From Archaeoglobi archaeon (lineage in GTDB: Archaea > Halobacteriota > Archaeoglobi > Archaeoglobales > Archaeoglobaceae), in assembly GCA_004347865.1 (NCBI GenBank), contig QNUZ01000142.1, positions 1 to 6,420 of the forward strand: a stretch of DNA of 6,420 nucleotides, read 5' to 3'. Shown in pieces: positions 5,405-6,420 of this stretch. Below the pieces are notes generated by a model. That model saw nothing but the letters and a program-made list of their open reading frames with translations, did not search any database and was not told the origin of the DNA. Position 1 is the first letter of the stretch; each line of letters starts with the position of its first letter. Position numbers and translations under genes: made by a program.

Positions 5405-6420
5405 ATGAACTTCGAGTTTACCCAAGAACAGGAAGATATAAGAAGGGCGGCAAGAGAGTTTGCAACAAAGGAATTCCTGAAAGACAAGGCAGAAGAATTC
5501 GACAGGAATGAGGAATTCCCTCGTGAACTTTGGAAGAAAGCCTGCGAACTCGGCTTCATCGGTATTCATTTCCCAGAAGAATTCGGTGGTGGAGGCTTGG
5601 GCTGTCTGGAAAACATAATCGTGGCTGAAGAGCTCTGCAGAGCGGATAGCACCATTGGAAGTGCTTTGATTCTATCCGACTTTTCCTGCGAGCTTTTAAT
5701 GATGTTTGGAAGTGAAGAACAGAAAAAGGAGGTTTTACCAAAGGTTGCAAAAGGAGAGGCAATCACAGCTGGATGTTATACAGAACCAGAAGCGGGCAGC
5801 GATCTTACGGCCATAAGAACCAAAGCTGTTAGAGACGGCAACGAGTGGGTGATCAACGGTTCGAAGACTTTCATCACAAATGCCCCAATTGCAGATTACT
5901 TCATCATATTGGCCGTTACGGAAGAGACTCAGCCTCGATACCGCGGCTTCACGCTATTCCTCGCGAAAAAGTGCGATGAGATCAAGGTAACTCCAATTAA
6001 AGGGAAATTAGGTATCAGAGCCTCTCCAACAGGAGAAGTCGTATTCAAAGATCTTAGATTGGACAGCAGCGCTGTTATTGGCACTCTGAACAGGGGGTTC
6101 TATCAGGTATTAGAGTTTTTCAATGAAAGCAGAATCGAGATCGCAGCCCAAGCCCTTGGAATTGCTCAGGGTGCATTTGACAGAACCGTCAACTACCTGA
6201 AGCAGAGAAAACAGTTCGGACAACCTATAGGGGCTTTCCAAGCTCTGCAGCACAGAATTGCTGATTTAAGGGCTGAAATAGAAGCCGTTAGACTTCTGGT
6301 TTACAAGGCAGCCTGGAATTTTGACGCCAAAAAGCCAGATCCAGCTCTAACTTCAATGGCAAAATACCTAGCCGGAAAGCTCGCCGTCAAGGTCTGCGAT
6401 GAGGCTGTACAAATGCACGG
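5405..6420 (+). CDS. Acyl-CoA dehydrogenase (partial, 3' end outside window)
   Basis: The first 338 codons of an FAD-dependent acyl-CoA dehydrogenase are present, out of about 380 usual for the family. It oxidises acyl-CoA to enoyl-CoA and passes electrons to electron-transfer flavoprotein. The N-terminal helical domain runs to about residue 120. The beta domain begins with the first family signature, CYTEPEAGSDLTA (124-136), which contacts FAD and substrate. The C-terminal helical domain includes ESRIEIAAQALGIAQGA and QRKQFGQPI (267-275), whose Arg and Phe contact FAD across the dimer. The visible part ends in DEAVQMHG, just before the glycine-rich second signature; the region holding the usual catalytic Glu lies outside. 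The in-frame codon just upstream is preceded by TAA at 5393-5395, so ATG 5405 is the start. Substrate is not determinable. Confidence 0.93.
   Translation, partial: MNFEFTQEQEDIRRAAREFATKEFLKDKAEEFDRNEEFPRELWKKACELGFIGIHFPEEFGGGGLGCLENIIVAEELCRADSTIGSALILSDFSCELLMMFGSEEQKKEVLPKVAKGEAITAGCYTEPEAGSDLTAIRTKAVRDGNEWVINGSKTFITNAPIADYFIILAVTEETQPRYRGFTLFLAKKCDEIKVTPIKGKLGIRASPTGEVVFKDLRLDSSAVIGTLNRGFYQVLEFFNESRIEIAAQALGIAQGAFDRTVNYLKQRKQFGQPIGAFQALQHRIADLRAEIEAVRLLVYKAAWNFDAKKPDPALTSMAKYLAGKLAVKVCDEAVQMH

Noticed and set aside
5299..5766. Minus-strand frames opposite the start of the acyl-CoA dehydrogenase
   Set aside because: They are antisense to a clearly recognisable coding region and show no protein features of their own.

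Overview
The window looks like a piece of an archaeal chromosome, most likely from the Archaeoglobales (Archaeoglobus, Ferroglobus or Geoglobus type). This rests on family content and style, not on a database match. It has an archaeal EMAP-domain RNA-binding protein, an archaeal-type TrmJ and an acyl-CoA dehydrogenase. It also has an exported iron-sulfur / multiheme cytochrome / NrfD respiratory module, frequent AGA/AGG arginine codons, TATA-like upstream boxes and several starts without a Shine-Dalgarno sequence.

Layout, left to right. Positions 1-142 appear to be the right end of an IS200/IS605-type (TnpB-encoding) element. They hold a possible TnpB C-terminal tail, a stem-loop whose loop can form a pseudoknot with the tail's stop-codon region, and a perfect GC-rich terminal hairpin. 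Immediately downstream, on +, is a 210-aa predicted RNA-binding protein with a C-terminal EMAP/tRNA-binding domain (175-807). It converges, with no spacer at all, on a run of five minus-strand genes (808-5273).

The minus-strand run reads in transcription order: an NrfD-family quinone-interacting membrane protein, a Tat-exported 4x[4Fe-4S] ferredoxin-like subunit, a membrane-anchored tetraheme cytochrome c, the tRNA 2'-O-methyltransferase TrmJ, and a bifunctional mannose-1-phosphate guanylyltransferase / mannose-6-phosphate isomerase. Neighbours overlap by 11, 4 and 4 nt and are then separated by 9 nt, so one transcript is likely. The last gene may also have its own promoter. The first three genes form an electron-transfer module resembling the P, O and J subunits of DsrMKJOP/Hme complexes, but no catalytic (molybdopterin or HdrD-like) subunit is in the window. 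The simplest reading is electron exchange between the menaquinone pool and extracytoplasmic carriers.

A 131-bp divergent promoter region (5274-5404) separates this run from a plus-strand acyl-CoA dehydrogenase that continues past the right edge (5405-6420). There is no gene-free stretch over 300 bases. No tRNA, rRNA or CRISPR array was seen.

I see no convincing wholly new system. The two items most worth a second look are the omega-RNA-like pseudoknotted element end at the left edge and the redox module without a catalytic subunit.
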